Shown: positions 47,081-56,454 of the stretch, one piece after another
Numbering within the stretch: the first letter of the stretch is position 1
Layout of the letters: each line of letters opens with the position of its first letter
NCBI RefSeq assembly: GCF_014697195.1
Contig: NZ_JACJRJ010000023.1
Span: 1 to 60,754 of the forward strand
DNA: 60,754 bases
Source of the DNA: Cylindrospermum sp. FACHB-282
Lineage (GTDB): Bacteria; Cyanobacteriota; Cyanobacteriia; Cyanobacteriales; Nostocaceae
Reading direction: 5' to 3'
Made by a program: the position numbers and the translations under genes
The notes under the pieces: model-generated
The model's input: the letters and a program-made list of their open reading frames with translations, nothing else
The model's database searches: none
Told to the model about the DNA's origin: nothing

Positions 47081-50000
47081 ATGTTTGTTGACTTCTTTAT
47101 TAGGCGACCTGTATTTACCAGTGTCTGCGCTATCGTCATTTTGCTGGTAGGAGCAATCAGTATCCCCACCCTGGCTACAGAACAGTATCCAGAGATCAGC
47201 CCGACACAAATTATTGTTAATGCTAATTACCCCGGTGCTAGTGCTGAAGTTGTAGAAAATACGATTACAACTGTCTTAGAGCGCCAGATTAACGGCGTCG
47301 AAGGCATAAAATACATGACTTCGAGCAGCAGTAATGATGGCAGCAGTACGATTACAGTCACATTTGACGCATCCAAGAACAAAGATATTGCAGCGGTCGA
47401 TGTTCAAAACCGCGTGTCCATAGCCGAACCGCAGTTGCCAGATACAGTGAAGCAAACTGGTGTCACTGTTAGTAAGCAGTCTAACAACATTCTCTTGGCA
47501 ATCGGTCTGTACAGTGATAACAAAGAATTCGACAACGTCTTTTTAAGCAACTACGCCGATCTCTACATTACAGATAACCTGAAAAGAATCAAAGGTGTGA
47601 GCGAGGCGCGGATTTTTGGTGAACGTCGCTATGCTATGCGCCTATGGCTTGACCCCAATAAACTTGCTAGCCGCAACCTGACTGCTGATGATGTGATCAA
47701 TGCAGTCAATGAACAAAACTTACAAGTTGGTGTTGGGCAAATCGGACAGCAGCCATCAGCTGATGGTCAGATGTACCAACTTGACTTGAAGGCAATTAGT
47801 AGGCTGACAGAACCTGCGGAGTTTGATGACTTAGTGATCAAAACAGGTGCTGATGGCAGTTTGATTAAGCTGAGAGATGTGGGTCGGGCGGAATTGGGTG
47901 CTCAAAATTATAGCTCGTTCCTGCGATTTAAGGGCAATGAGGGTGTGGGGGTAGGGATCTATGGTACACCCGGAAGTAATGCCTTGGATGTTGCTAAAGC
48001 TGTGAAAGCGGACATAGCGGTACTGTCAAAAAGCTTTCCGCCAGGGATGAAATATCAGGTGGCGTTTGATACAACTCTGGTTGTGGAAGAGTCTCTGGCG
48101 GAAGTGTTAAAAACCCTGATGGAGTCAATTGGGCTGGTGGTCTTGGTAATTTTTATTTTCTTGCAAGACTGGCGCACCACCCTGATTCCTGTGATCACTA
48201 TTCCGTTGTCGTTGATTGGTACCTTTGCCTTTGTGAAAGCTTTTGGGTTTTCGATCAACACCTTGACCTTATTTGGTTTGACCTTAGCTACTGGGATGGT
48301 GGTTGATGATGCGATTATCGTGGTGGAAGATATCTCGCGTTTAGTTCAAGATGAAGGGATGAGGCCGCGTCAGGCTGCTTCGGCGGCAATGCATGAGCTA
48401 TTTGGGGCGGTAATTGCCACTTCTTTAGTGCTGATGGCTGTGTTTGTGCCGGTGGCATTTTTTCCCGGTTCTACAGGACAAATTTATAAACAATTTGCGC
48501 TAACGATCGCATTTTCGATCACCATTTCTACCTTCCTCGCCCTCACCTTAACCCCTGCCCTCTCAGCTTTATTGCTGCGTCAAAGACCCAAACCGAAGGG
48601 TGTATTTGGCTGGGTGTTTGGTCAGATTAACAGGTTTCTCGATGCTATGCAGAGAGGATATGAGCGATCGCTAAATTTCCTCACTAAAATTAAAGCGATC
48701 ATCATCACCCTATTTATCCTCTCCTTGGGTCTGACTGGCTGGCTTTATATCAATGTCCCTACAGGGTTTCTCCCAGACGAAGACCAAGGCTATTTCATCA
48801 CCATTGTTCAAGGACCAGAAGGGGTTTCCCTCAACTATACGAGCAAAGTCATGGCTGAGGTGGAAAAGGAAATCCTGAAATTGCCAGAAGTCTTAGGTAC
48901 TTTCGCCATTGGTGGCTTTAGTTTTAGTGGCAATACTGCCAATAGCGGCATAATTTTTACCACCCTCAAAGCCTGGGACGACCGTCAAAACCCAGGTCAG
49001 TCAGCCCAGGCAATTATTGGTAAATTGAGAGGATCGCTATCGGCAATTACAGAAGCAAGAGTTTTCCCTGTAAATCCGCCAGCAATTCGCGGCTTAGGCA
49101 GTTTTAGCGGTTTCCAATTTCAGTTACAAGACAGATCCGGCACCAGCGGCTTAAACGCCATGCTGGAAGTGATGGGGCAGATTATGCAGCGCGGAAATCA
49201 AACACCAGGATTGCAAGCTGTATTTAGCACTTTTACCGCCAATACACCCCAGATGTTGATTGAAGTAGACCGCAATCAAGCCAAAGCACTACAAGTCCCA
49301 ATAGACAATATCTTTAAAACCCTACAAAATAATTTGGGTTCGCGATATGTCAATGACTTTAATTTCCTCTCTCGGACTTATCGAGTATATGTCCAAGCAG
49401 ATGCTAAGTTTCGCTCTAACCCTGAAGATATCGGTCAGTTGTATGTCCGTTCTCAGACTAATCAGATGATTCCTCTAAGCAGTCTAGTCAAAATTACTCC
49501 CACGACTGGAGCACAAACCATCAATCATTACAACTTATTCCGCTCGATTGAAGTTAACGGTTCCCCTGCTCCTGGCTTTAGTTCTGGACAAGCAACCGCC
49601 GCAATGGAGAAACTCGCTCATGAGCTTGTACCAGTGAGTATGGGCTATGAATGGTCGGGTTTGACTGCTGAAGAGCAACAGTCTGGTGGTCAAGCGCCGG
49701 TGATTTTTGGCTTGGGGCTTATTTTCGTTTTTCTGGTGCTGGCTGCACAGTATGAGAATTATGTTGACCCCTTGATTATTATGCTGTCAGTTCCCCTAGC
49801 GATCATGGGGGCGCTGTTATCCCAGTCATTGCGGGGACTGACTAATGATGTATTTTGTCAGGTTGGTCTGGTGATGCTGATTGGTCTAGCGAGCAAAAAT
49901 GCAATTCTGATTGTAGAATTTGCCAACCAATTGCGAGAACAGCAAGGTTTACCCATTACTAAAGCGGTAGTGCAAGCATCGCAAGAACGTTTACGACCAA

Positions 50001-50257
50001 TTTTGATGACTGCCTTTTCTACTTTGTTGGGTATTTTTCCTTTAGTAATTGCCACAGGTGCAGGGGCTGCAAGTCGCCAATCACTTGGTACGGCTGTGTT
50101 TGGCGGGATGTTTATTGCTACTTTTTTGAGTTTGTTTGTGGTGCCGATTTTATATATCGTCATTGGGACAATTCGCGATCGCTTGAGTCCACCCAAAAAC
50201 CCTCACTATTTAGAAGCAACTCATGATGGCAAGGTTCCTTACAGCAGCAAACTGTAA
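47081..50257 (+). CDS. RND efflux pump, HAE1 (AcrB-like) family
   Basis: Proton-driven inner-membrane multidrug exporter, 1058 residues, the full length of the family. It begins MFVDFFIRRPVFTSVCAIVI (first helix) and shows the HAE1 markers: the first docking loop, helices ~340-560 with LFGLTLATGMVVDDAIIVVEDI (proton-relay Asp pair) and a second repeat with GLVMLIGLASKNAILIVEFANQL. Pore-domain and docking segments are intact. It forms an operon with the adaptor gene 209 bp upstream; the spacer consists nearly entirely of heptamer repeats. Substrates are unknown. Confidence 0.95.
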   Translation: MFVDFFIRRPVFTSVCAIVILLVGAISIPTLATEQYPEISPTQIIVNANYPGASAEVVENTITTVLERQINGVEGIKYMTSSSSNDGSSTITVTFDASKNKDIAAVDVQNRVSIAEPQLPDTVKQTGVTVSKQSNNILLAIGLYSDNKEFDNVFLSNYADLYITDNLKRIKGVSEARIFGERRYAMRLWLDPNKLASRNLTADDVINAVNEQNLQVGVGQIGQQPSADGQMYQLDLKAISRLTEPAEFDDLVIKTGADGSLIKLRDVGRAELGAQNYSSFLRFKGNEGVGVGIYGTPGSNALDVAKAVKADIAVLSKSFPPGMKYQVAFDTTLVVEESLAEVLKTLMESIGLVVLVIFIFLQDWRTTLIPVITIPLSLIGTFAFVKAFGFSINTLTLFGLTLATGMVVDDAIIVVEDISRLVQDEGMRPRQAASAAMHELFGAVIATSLVLMAVFVPVAFFPGSTGQIYKQFALTIAFSITISTFLALTLTPALSALLLRQRPKPKGVFGWVFGQINRFLDAMQRGYERSLNFLTKIKAIIITLFILSLGLTGWLYINVPTGFLPDEDQGYFITIVQGPEGVSLNYTSKVMAEVEKEILKLPEVLGTFAIGGFSFSGNTANSGIIFTTLKAWDDRQNPGQSAQAIIGKLRGSLSAITEARVFPVNPPAIRGLGSFSGFQFQLQDRSGTSGLNAMLEVMGQIMQRGNQTPGLQAVFSTFTANTPQMLIEVDRNQAKALQVPIDNIFKTLQNNLGSRYVNDFNFLSRTYRVYVQADAKFRSNPEDIGQLYVRSQTNQMIPLSSLVKITPTTGAQTINHYNLFRSIEVNGSPAPGFSSGQATAAMEKLAHELVPVSMGYEWSGLTAEEQQSGGQAPVIFGLGLIFVFLVLAAQYENYVDPLIIMLSVPLAIMGALLSQSLRGLTNDVFCQVGLVMLIGLASKNAILIVEFANQLREQQGLPITKAVVQASQERLRPILMTAFSTLLGIFPLVIATGAGAASRQSLGTAVFGGMFIATFLSLFVVPILYIVIGTIRDRLSPPKNPHYLEATHDGKVPYSSKL

Positions 50258-50360
50258 ATTTAACCTTCGTGAAGTATAGTTCACCAAATTAAGCTTTTTG
50301 GCGATTTTTGCCGAAGTCCAATGCTTAACTAATTGGCATCTACTAATGGAGATAAAATAA

Positions 50361-51455
50361 GTGAATTCTGATACCAATCTTTTCACACCAGTTCAACTTG
50401 GGCCTTACACCCTCCCCAACCGCATTGTCATGGCACCAATGACTCGGTTACGGGCAATTGACAATATCCCTAACTCGTTGATGGCGACTTACTACGCCCA
50501 AAGAGCCAGCGCCGGACTAATTGTGACTGAATGTACAATGATTTCCCCCCTGAGCTTGGGATACATGAATTGTCCAGGAATTTACACAGAAGAACAAGTG
50601 GCTGGCTGGCGCTTGGTAACTGACGCTGTTCATCAACAAGGGGGCAAAATTTTTCTGCAACTATGGCATTCTGGGCGAGTTTCTCACTCAGCTTTGCTTG
50701 GTGGAGAGTTACCAGTTGCTCCTAGTGCGATCGCCGGAATTGGTTCTTTGCACACACCAGCGGGTAAGGCATCACTGGAAACCCCCCGCGCTTTGGAAAC
50801 TGAAGAAATTCCCCAAATCGTCGAGCAATTCCGCCAAGGTGCAGAAAATGCTTTAGCTGCTGGCTTTGATGGCGTCGAACTCCACGGTGCTTTTGGCTAT
50901 TTGATTGATCAATTTCTGCAAGACGGTTCTAACCAACGCACTGATGAGTATGGCGGCTCAATTGAGAATCGCTGCCGATTTTTGTTGTCAGTAGTAGCCG
51001 CTGTTGCTAGTGTTTGGGGCGGAAACCGTGTCGGGATAAAGCTTTCGCCCAGTAACACCTTCTACGGAATGCAAGACTCTCAGGCAAAAGATACCTTTAG
51101 TTATGCGATCGCTGCTCTCAACCCCTTTGAACTTGCCTATCTCCACCTAATGGAACCGAATGAAATTGATTTAGCAACCCGCGAAGTCATCAACCCCACT
51201 ACACCTTTATTCCGCAAAATATTCACAGGCACTTTAATTACTAATGGTGGATATGATCGCCCAAAAGCAAATAATATCCTCACCAGTGGTGATGCAGATT
51301 TAGTATCTTTTGGCAAGCTGTTTATTGCCAATCCTGATTTACCAAAACGTCTGCAACTTGACAAGCAATTCAATACCCCGGATTCCAAGACATTCTACGC
51401 TCCAGATGCCACAGGATACACCGATTACCCATTTTTAGAACTTCAGACGAATTGA
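50361..51455 (+). CDS. Old yellow enzyme-type alkene reductase (NADH:flavin oxidoreductase)
   Basis: FMN-dependent ene-reductase with a TIM-barrel, 364 residues, GTG start at 50361. Characteristic features: NRIVMAPMTRLRA, QLWHSGRVSH, the FDGVELHGAFGYLIDQFLQD substrate-site segment with the conserved His, NQRTDEYGGSIENRCRFLL, and the phosphate-binding SFGKLFIANPDLP near the end. Close to NemA/xenobiotic reductase types. It would reduce activated C=C bonds or nitro compounds with NAD(P)H. The family usually has His-Asn or His-His at the substrate site; here the segment is HGAF. Placement after the RND operon may reflect joint detoxification. Confidence 0.93.
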   Translation: MNSDTNLFTPVQLGPYTLPNRIVMAPMTRLRAIDNIPNSLMATYYAQRASAGLIVTECTMISPLSLGYMNCPGIYTEEQVAGWRLVTDAVHQQGGKIFLQLWHSGRVSHSALLGGELPVAPSAIAGIGSLHTPAGKASLETPRALETEEIPQIVEQFRQGAENALAAGFDGVELHGAFGYLIDQFLQDGSNQRTDEYGGSIENRCRFLLSVVAAVASVWGGNRVGIKLSPSNTFYGMQDSQAKDTFSYAIAALNPFELAYLHLMEPNEIDLATREVINPTTPLFRKIFTGTLITNGGYDRPKANNILTSGDADLVSFGKLFIANPDLPKRLQLDKQFNTPDSKTFYAPDATGYTDYPFLELQTN

Positions 51456-51655
51456 AATAAATCCGGAATAAAAATTAGTAATCTTTAAAAGGTTTTCGGT
51501 TTTATAATTGTCCCAGACGAGCTAACAAACCGGGTGAATAAATTTGAGATTAGACACGTTTAATACAGCGTGTCTAACTTATTGAGAAATAAGCTCATTA
51601 ACCTGGTTGTAAAACCTGTTTCGATCCACCAAATAACAGTTCAAAAACACGAATT

Positions 51656-52369
51656 ATGGATTTGTCAAACTTTACTACACTCCAAAACTTAGAATCAGCC
51701 TTCGGTGGTGAATCGATGGCCAATCGGAAATATCTATTTTTTGCAGAAGTAGCGCGTAAACTGGGTTTTAAAGACTTGGCGAAACTTTTTAAAGAAACAG
51801 CCGATCAAGAAACCGAACACGCCTTTGCACATTTTGAATTGTTACATCCAGAATTAGCTGTTGAAAATCCAGAAGCTTTAACAGAAGAGCAAAAAAAGGA
51901 AATCGTTTCTCGCTGCTTATCTTTAGCAATTGAAGGCGAAACCTATGAATACACTACCATGTATCCAGAGTTTGCCGCTGCTGCTCAAAGCGATCGCGAC
52001 AATCCCGCAGCCGAAGAATTTCTCAAGCAAGTTCAAGAATCTACCGAACATGCCAACACATTTCGAGAAGCAGCACACCGTTTTGGCTTGCTCAAATTCA
52101 TCGAAAATTACCACGCTGATCGCTACAGCGAAGCTTTAGTAGAATTAAACGGTGGAGAAGCAACAACAAGAGTCGCTGGTGTTGATCCCGCAACTCGTAA
52201 ATGGGTTTGCAGACAATGCAGCATGATTTATGATCCTGTTGTTGGCGATCCTGATTCCGGAATCGCACCCGGTACAGCTTTTGAAGATATTCCCGAAGAT
52301 TGGTGTTGTCCAATTTGTGGTGCTAGCAAAAACACTTTTAAACTCCTTGAAGAAAAAGTTGCTGCTTAA
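51656..52369 (+). CDS. Rubrerythrin
   Basis: Peroxide-reducing di-iron protein of 237 residues. The ferritin-like domain (1-160) has the metal-binding Glu pattern ([54 protein letters not shown]). The C-terminal rubredoxin domain has two Cys pairs, VCRQC and CCPICG, for the Fe(SCys)4 site. Cytosolic oxidative-stress defence; in heterocystous cyanobacteria a rubrerythrin protects nitrogenase-containing cells, but the cell type here cannot be read from sequence. Followed by a TGTAGAGAC palindrome. Confidence 0.96.
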   Translation: MDLSNFTTLQNLESAFGGESMANRKYLFFAEVARKLGFKDLAKLFKETADQETEHAFAHFELLHPELAVENPEALTEEQKKEIVSRCLSLAIEGETYEYTTMYPEFAAAAQSDRDNPAAEEFLKQVQESTEHANTFREAAHRFGLLKFIENYHADRYSEALVELNGGEATTRVAGVDPATRKWVCRQCSMIYDPVVGDPDSGIAPGTAFEDIPEDWCCPICGASKNTFKLLEEKVAA

Positions 52370-52431
52370 AACAGTCATCAATTGATTTTTGTCCATAATC
52401 CTGGTTAATCATTAGACATTTCTGGAAACAA

Positions 52432-52461
52432 TGTAGAGACGTTTCAGGGAACGTCTCTACA
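52432..52461. terminator. Palindrome of the TGTAGAGAC family after rubrerythrin
   Basis: TGTAGAGACGTT (52432-52443) / AACGTCTCTACA (52450-52461), perfect 12-bp stem followed by AAAA, 62 bp past the stop codon. Confidence 0.6.
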
Positions 52462-52583
52462 AAACTTCTGGATAATGCATATTTAAATTCCGTCGTTGAT
52501 GTCCATTTAAAGCCACAGATGAACACGCTTTGTGTGGTTTAAGGGAATTTTCTGATCAGTAATTTATCTACCTAAAAAATATC

Positions 52584-53777
52584 ATGCATTTACCAGAAGA
52601 TAAAAATAAATTTGAGCGCCATAAACCAATTTACCAAGAACTTAACTTTCAAATTATTTGTGCAGTTACACTAATTGCTGTTATGGGAGTCTCTAGCGTA
52701 ACTCCGGCTTTTCCTAACTTAGCTAAAGCCTTAAATATCAACCCAAAAAATTTGGGGTTATTGATTACAGCCTTTACATTACCATCACTGGTATTAGGGC
52801 CTGTTATTGGTCTCCTTGCCGATAGATGGGGAAGAAAAAGAATTATCGTTCCTTCTCTATTTTTATTTAGCATTGCGGGGACAGCTTGCGCCTTTGCTGG
52901 TGATTTTAACTTATTATTATTTTTGCGATTGCTGCAAGGAATTGGCGTAGCTTCATTAATGTCGCTGAGTATTACCTTAATTGGCGATTTATATACAGGA
53001 GATAGACGCACTACCGCAATGGGTTACAGTTCCAGCGTTGGTAGTGTCGGTACAGCAAGTTATCCGTTAATTGGTGGCGCATTAGCTACACTCGGCTGGA
53101 ATTACCCCTTTATGCTGCCTCTAGTAGCCATTCCAGTAGGGTTTCTGGTGTTGTTTGCCCTCAAAAATGAGGAACCAAAAGGCGATCGCAATCTTCAACT
53201 ATATTTAACCAACGCAGGAAAGGTTCTCAAAAATCGGCAGTTATTTGGGCTATTTATTGCCAGTACCGCTAACTTCTTCTTGCTGTATGGTGCTCACGTC
53301 ACATATTTACCACAACTAATTGACGATATCTTCAAAGCACCACCAGCCACAATTGGCATCATACTTTCTAGTGTTTCTGTAGCAATTACAATTACATCTT
53401 CCCAGTTAGGCAGATTAGCCAGAAGATATAAACCCACAGCTTTAATTAGTACATCTTATATTTTATATGCTCTAGCCTTGTTAATTGTTCCCTTGATGCC
53501 AAGTCTCTGGTTTCTATTAATCCCCACAACAATTTTTGGTATAGGTTTAGGAATCGGCTTTCCGAGTATTCAAACACTATTAGCAGATATCGCACCCAGA
53601 GAATATTTAGCAACGGTGATATCAGTCAATGGCACATTTTTTGGATTAGGGCAAACTTTAGGGCCGTTATTGATGGGTATAGCATTTGCTTTTGGCGGCA
53701 TTAGCGGCGTATTTTTTGCAGCAGCCGGTTTTTCAATTTTGACATTTTTCGTCTTTAGATATTGCACTTGCGGCTGA
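52584..53777 (+). CDS. MFS transporter
   Basis: Inner-membrane secondary transporter of 397 residues with about 12 hydrophobic segments, typical of the DHA/sugar-phosphate-like major facilitator group. The loop 2-3 signature is clear: GLLADRWGRKRIIVPSLF. Helix 5 has VGSVGTASYPLIGGAL (antiporter motif C-like region). Substrate cannot be assigned; drug or small-metabolite export is likely. The ATG at 52584 follows only a weak ribosome-binding site. Downstream lies the RNA/repeat region. Confidence 0.92.
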   Translation: MHLPEDKNKFERHKPIYQELNFQIICAVTLIAVMGVSSVTPAFPNLAKALNINPKNLGLLITAFTLPSLVLGPVIGLLADRWGRKRIIVPSLFLFSIAGTACAFAGDFNLLLFLRLLQGIGVASLMSLSITLIGDLYTGDRRTTAMGYSSSVGSVGTASYPLIGGALATLGWNYPFMLPLVAIPVGFLVLFALKNEEPKGDRNLQLYLTNAGKVLKNRQLFGLFIASTANFFLLYGAHVTYLPQLIDDIFKAPPATIGIILSSVSVAITITSSQLGRLARRYKPTALISTSYILYALALLIVPLMPSLWFLLIPTTIFGIGLGIGFPSIQTLLADIAPREYLATVISVNGTFFGLGQTLGPLLMGIAFAFGGISGVFFAAAGFSILTFFVFRYCTCG

Positions 53778-53975
53778 TAGGTTAGTAAGGAGTTATTTAT
53801 TCAAAATCATGTTCTATCTATATCTATACCATAAAGAGACTTAGCTCTCATTTTATTGAGCTTACTTTGTTTAGCTAAACTGACAATGGCTGCTCTTAAT
53901 ATTTTAGATGCGGCTATATTCCTCTCAAGTGGACTAAGGAAAACATTTCTCAAATTATTTAGTTTTTTATGTAAA

Positions 53976-54128
53976 TAGGACTTAAGGGACAGAAAATAGC
54001 AAATATGGGGTATGGTTTGTGTCATTAAAAATTATGATTCGTGCGTTAGGGAACGCACCCTACAGGTAGTTTCCTAAGGCATTAAAAAAGCCTAAAAGAT
54101 GGTAAATTCCTACGGTGCGTAAGTCCTA
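53976..54128. mobile_element. 153-bp MITE-like element upstream of the first RNA unit
   Basis: Ends TAGGACTTAAGGGAC (53976) and ...GGTGCGTAAGTCCTA (54128) are imperfect inverted repeats, and an internal hairpin GTGCGTT/AACGCAC occurs at about 54035-54052. A related element lies at 55368-55532. The remaining bases 53778-53975 contain only a weak 72-codon minus-strand ORF. Confidence 0.6.
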
Positions 54129-54285
54129 GTAAAGTTGGAAGGAAGAAAAACTTTCTTGACTATAAGAGGAGGAAATTGATTTCTAGGCTGAATAACAACG
54201 AAGCGCGAAAATTTGAATATATTAGGCCACAAAAGACGTTGCATTCAAAGTTTCTACAGGGGGTTGTGGTTTCCGCTATAAAAAA

Positions 54286-54655
54286 ATAGAGTGGGAGTAG
54301 GCATTATCAATCGCCATTTATCTCCCACTCTATCATTTGCTACTGGAGCGCTCAGGAATATTTATAGACACTGGCTGTTACTTAGGGGGGCTACATCACC
54401 AACAAAGCCTATACAGATTTATTATTCCTATTGCAGCAAATGTTATAGCCTAATTATTAATACTTGTTTACCTAGTCAATAGTGTAGAACTCATAAAAAA
54501 GTGTGCTTTCCTGTCCCTGATGATCACTTGCTAGACAATCTGTACAAGAGTCGCTTGCTAATTTGGTAAACCGCTTAACAACTCCCTTGAATTTGCTTGT
54601 CTAATTTAAGATAACTGAATTAATTTGATTGTAGTTGCCAATTTGGCATTTTTTT
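54286..54655 (+). ncRNA. Structured RNA unit, copy 1 (unrecognised family)
   Basis: About 370 nt. P1: ATAGAGTGGGAG (54286-54297) / CTCCCACTCTAT (54322-54333), 12 bp. P2: CATTTGCT (54334-54341) / AGCAAATG (54435-54442), closing a domain that includes GAGCGCTCAGGAATA and TATTCCT (P3), and a TATAG/CTATA stem (P4). A TTAGGGGGG segment lies in the apical part. It ends with TTGCCAATTTGGCA plus T-run. The overlapping 63-codon ORF (54291-54482) is not conserved as protein in copy 3. I do not recognise a known riboswitch, 6S, tmRNA or RNase P pattern. Confidence 0.7.
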
Positions 54656-54867
54656 AAAATTTACTATTGTTTATTTTTATTTTTTGACTGCCTTAATCCT
54701 ATATACAGCAGATTGCAACTTGGTGAGGTATAGATTATCGTAGACAACATTGTTGTGCCCCTACCCGTGTACTTCATTTACCTGAAAAATGCTGTAAATG
54801 ATATGTTTGCTTCCAGCGGGTGCTTGGCGTCATTGCATATTTCCCTAAAATAAAAATAGACAAAAAA

Positions 54868-55235
54868 ATAGAGTGGGAGTAGGCATTACCAATCGCCATT
54901 ACTCTCCCACTCTATCATTTGCTGCTGAAGCGCTCAGGAATATGTATAGACACTGCCCGTTAGTTAGGGGGGCTACGTCACCAACAAAGCCTATACAGAT
55001 TTATTATTCCTATTGCAGCAAATGTTATAGCCTAATTATTAATACTTGTTTACCGAGTCAATAGTGTGGAAATCATGAAAAAGTGTGCTTTCCTGTCTTT
55101 GATGATCACTTGCTAGACAATCTGTACAAGAGTCGCTTGCTAATTTGGTAAACCGTTTAACAAGTCCCTTGAATTTGCTTGTCTAATTTAAGATAACTGA
55201 ATTAATTTGATTGTGGTTGCCAATTTGGCATTTTT
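54868..55235 (+). ncRNA. Structured RNA unit, copy 2
   Basis: Very close to copy 1 (period 582 bp). P1: 54868-54879 / 54904-54915. P2: CATTTGCTGC (54916-54925) / GCAGCAAATG (55015-55024), a full 10 bp. P3: AGGAATA (54936-54942) / TATTCCT (55005-55011). P4: TGTATAG (54943-54949) / CTATACA (54991-54997). The 3' half is strongly conserved with copy 1 (GACAATCTGTACAAGAGTCG, ATTTGGTAAACCG) and ends in the same TTGCCAATTTGGCATTTTT. The spacer 54656-54867 has no gene. Confidence 0.72.
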
Positions 55236-55367
55236 ATAGTCTTATTTAGTCTGATTTCCTGAAGTAGTTGGAAGTAAGGGCATATCTAATAGGGCGAAAC
55301 CAGACTCTAGGGAACATCCATGTTGAAGAAGCTTATTTTTTTAAACTTAGGTAGGATTGCTATATAT

Positions 55368-55532
55368 TAGAACTTACGCATTGACAAACAATGGTGAATA
55401 TGTTCATCAATTTTGTTCATTGAAACTCCTATAAATTGTGCGTTAGGGAACGCACACTATATGTAGGATGCGTAAAGAGACGCATCGAAAAAGCTTGAAA
55501 AAAGGGTAAATTGGTACAGTGCGTAAGTCCTA
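55368..55532. mobile_element. 165-bp MITE-like element between RNA copies 2 and 3
   Basis: TAGAACTTACGCATTG (55368) and CAGTGCGTAAGTCCTA (55532) are terminal inverted repeats, 13 of 16 matching, flanked by TATA-rich sequence. An internal hairpin GTGCGTT/AACGCAC is shared with the element at 53976-54128. It explains the larger gap between copies 2 and 3. Confidence 0.65.
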
Positions 55533-55656
55533 TATATGATGAAATTACACAATTTTGTCAACCACTCTCAATACTGTTTAGTTAGCTTAAGATATCCCTA
55601 GTGTTCTGTGAAAAATTGGGATTTTATCTGAACTGTATTGAAACTACTCCAAAAAA

Positions 55657-56029
55657 AGAGAGTGGGAGTAGGCATTACCAATCGCCATTTCTCTCCCACT
55701 CTCTATTTGCTGCTGAAGCGCTCAGGAATATGTACAGACGCTGCCTGTTATTTAGGGGGGGGTTATGTGTAGATTAACGACATTGCCCGTACACCGTTAG
55801 TATTCCTATCGCAGCAAATACCAAGTTTTATTATGAATACTTGTTTGCTGAACTAATAATTTGCAATTTATTAGTAGCTTTGGTTTTTCTCCCGGATAAT
55901 GATTTGTTAGACATTCGTTACAAGAGTCAGTTGGTAATTCAGAAATCCTGGTTAACAACCTGAATTTGCTTGACTCATACAATTTAGCTTGCTTAATTAG
56001 ATGGTGGTTGCCAATTTGGCATTTTTTTT
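55657..56029 (+). ncRNA. Structured RNA unit, copy 3 (diverged)
   Basis: The most diverged copy, about 373 nt, yet it keeps the fold. P1: AGAGAGTGGGAG (55657-55668) / CTCCCACTCTCT (55693-55704), where one T-A pair of copies 1-2 is a G-C pair. P2: ATTTGCTGC / GCAGCAAAT. P3: AGGAATA / TATTCCT. P4: TGTAC (55731-55735) / GTACA (55789-55793), where a T-A pair has become C-G. The apical GGGGGG segment and the TTGCCAATTTGGCA terminator with eight T are retained. Sequence between stems has changed freely. Confidence 0.72.
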
Positions 56030-56112
56030 AAATATTTAAATGTTCGTCACTAACTTCTTAAACCCACTGCGTCTGCTATTAGATGATGTGAAAAGCTCCC
56101 TTATTTGATTTG

Positions 56113-56205
56113 TCAACGACTACGACTGAAAAAAACAGCAGCCAGAACAATCAACCCTAGAAGCGCTAAGGGTACCCACAGGTTAGGTAAATCAGCAAAA
56201 CTCAT
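56113..56205 (-). CDS. Small single-helix membrane protein (30 residues)
   Basis: Minus-strand ORF from ATG 56205, preceded by GGGGAAA at about 10 bp. It reads MSFADLPNLWVPLALLGLIV, then LAAVFFSRSR and stop. There is one hydrophobic helix with a positively charged C-terminal end, the layout of small thylakoid subunits. I cannot match it to a known PSI, PSII, cytochrome b6f or NDH small subunit from memory. The rest of the spacer 56030-56454 has no other clear gene. Confidence 0.55.
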   Translation of the reverse strand: MSFADLPNLWVPLALLGLIVLAAVFFSRSR

Positions 56206-56454
56206 CAGCGTTTCCCCATACTAGAGTGCATTTTTGAAATATAAAAACCTATCCCATCGGCCGCGAACTCGAACTCTGTCTTCTGTGAAAATTCATGAGT
56301 GGCGCAATGCTTGACAACTTCAGCTTCTGATGCGATCGCCGCGTCTAGGCTGATAAATGCCCCGTTATTAATGTACAACAATTACACACAGTTCTTTTGG
56401 TGCGACTTTCAGGGATAATGCCTGTTATCAACCAGGTTGCACGGAGAACTCATA

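Noticed and set aside
53807-54025. 72-codon minus-strand ORF after the MFS gene
   Set aside because: It overlaps the MITE-like element end, has no clear ribosome-binding site, and the composition gives no domain. Probably chance.
54291-55064. Two nearly identical 63-codon ORFs (54291-54482 and 54873-55064)
   Set aside because: They lie inside RNA copies 1 and 2; copy 3 keeps the stems but not this reading frame, and there is no ribosome-binding site. RNA structure explains the conservation better.
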